Shown here in pieces: positions 5,912 to 6,097 of a stretch of 6,097 nt of DNA. The notes under the pieces are model-generated. The model had not been told where the DNA came from and ran no database searches. It was given only the letters and a program-made list of their open reading frames with translations. The stretch comes from Rubrobacter sp. (GTDB lineage: Bacteria; Actinomycetota; Rubrobacteria; Rubrobacterales; Rubrobacteraceae): assembly GCA_016781635.1 (NCBI GenBank), contig JADDPY010000093.1:1-6097 (forward strand), written 5' to 3'. The position numbers and the translations under genes are program-made. The stretch's first letter is position 1. Each line of letters begins with the position of its first letter.

Positions 5912-6097
5912 TGGCGGACAACAACGTCAGGAGGCGCGAGCTTCCGGGGGGACTCAGGGTCTTCTCCGAGCCTCTGTCGGAGGCGACGAGCGTCTCCCTT
6001 GGTGTCTGGATCCGGGCCGGCTCCCGCGACGAGCGGGACGAGGTGGCCGGCATAACCCACCTCATGGAGCACATGCTCTTCAAGGGCACCCCCGACC
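5911..6097 (+). CDS. M16 family zinc metallopeptidase, N-terminal part (partial, runs off window)
   Basis: From GTG 5911 the frame stays open to the window end, giving 62 residues. It begins MADNNVRRRELPGGLRVFSEPL, the typical first strand of M16 (pitrilysin / processing-peptidase) proteins, followed by SVSLGVWIRAGSRDE and AGITHLMEHMLFKGT. HLMEH at residues 50-54 is the inverted zinc site HxxEH: the two histidines bind zinc and the glutamate is the catalytic base. The start overlaps the pnp stop by one base (TAGTG), with GGAGG at 5902-5906, 4 nt upstream, so translation is probably coupled to pnp. An M16 peptidase after pnp matches ymxG/mlpA in Bacillus. Its substrate is unknown; the second zinc-ligand glutamate lies beyond the window. 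Confidence 0.9.
   Translation, partial: MADNNVRRRELPGGLRVFSEPLSEATSVSLGVWIRAGSRDERDEVAGITHLMEHMLFKGTPD

Overview
The window is an uninterrupted plus-strand run of conserved translation and RNA-metabolism genes from a GC-rich bacterium. The gene order is 3' end of infB, ylxP (DUF503), rbfA, nrnA, truB, ribF, rpsO, pnp, then the 5' end of an M16 zinc protease. This is the classic nusA-infB operon continuation of Gram-positive bacteria. High GC, frequent GTG/TTG starts and protein character suggest Actinomycetota. A deep-branching group such as Rubrobacteria is a plausible guess, but the sequence alone cannot prove it.

Positions 1-1656 hold the infB terminus (1-39), then ylxP (55-336), rbfA (333-695) and nrnA (676-1656), which overlap or abut and look translationally coupled. 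Positions 1657-3445 hold truB, which has no ATG/GTG/TTG start in frame before its catalytic domain and probably begins at CTG 1686 behind a strong ribosome-binding site, and ribF, which overlaps the truB end by 13 nt. The 85-nt gap 3446-3530 is purine/A-rich and carries a candidate extended -10 promoter for rpsO-pnp. rpsO (3531-3797) is followed by a 53-nt gap with a perfect 12-nt palindrome, then pnp (3851-5911). An M16 peptidase starts at GTG 5911 and runs off the window. No gene-free stretch exceeds 85 nt.

Functionally, IF-2 starts translation, RbfA matures the 30S subunit, TruB modifies tRNA U55, S15 is a primary 16S rRNA binder, and PNPase and NrnA degrade RNA and the short oligonucleotides left over. 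RibF makes FMN and FAD. No mobile element, CRISPR array, tRNA, rRNA, toxin-antitoxin or defence system is visible. I do not see a hidden novel system. The points worth a second look are the non-canonical truB start, a strong hairpin at the start of ylxP, the leader elements around rpsO/pnp, and an abrupt C-to-G skew switch inside truB.
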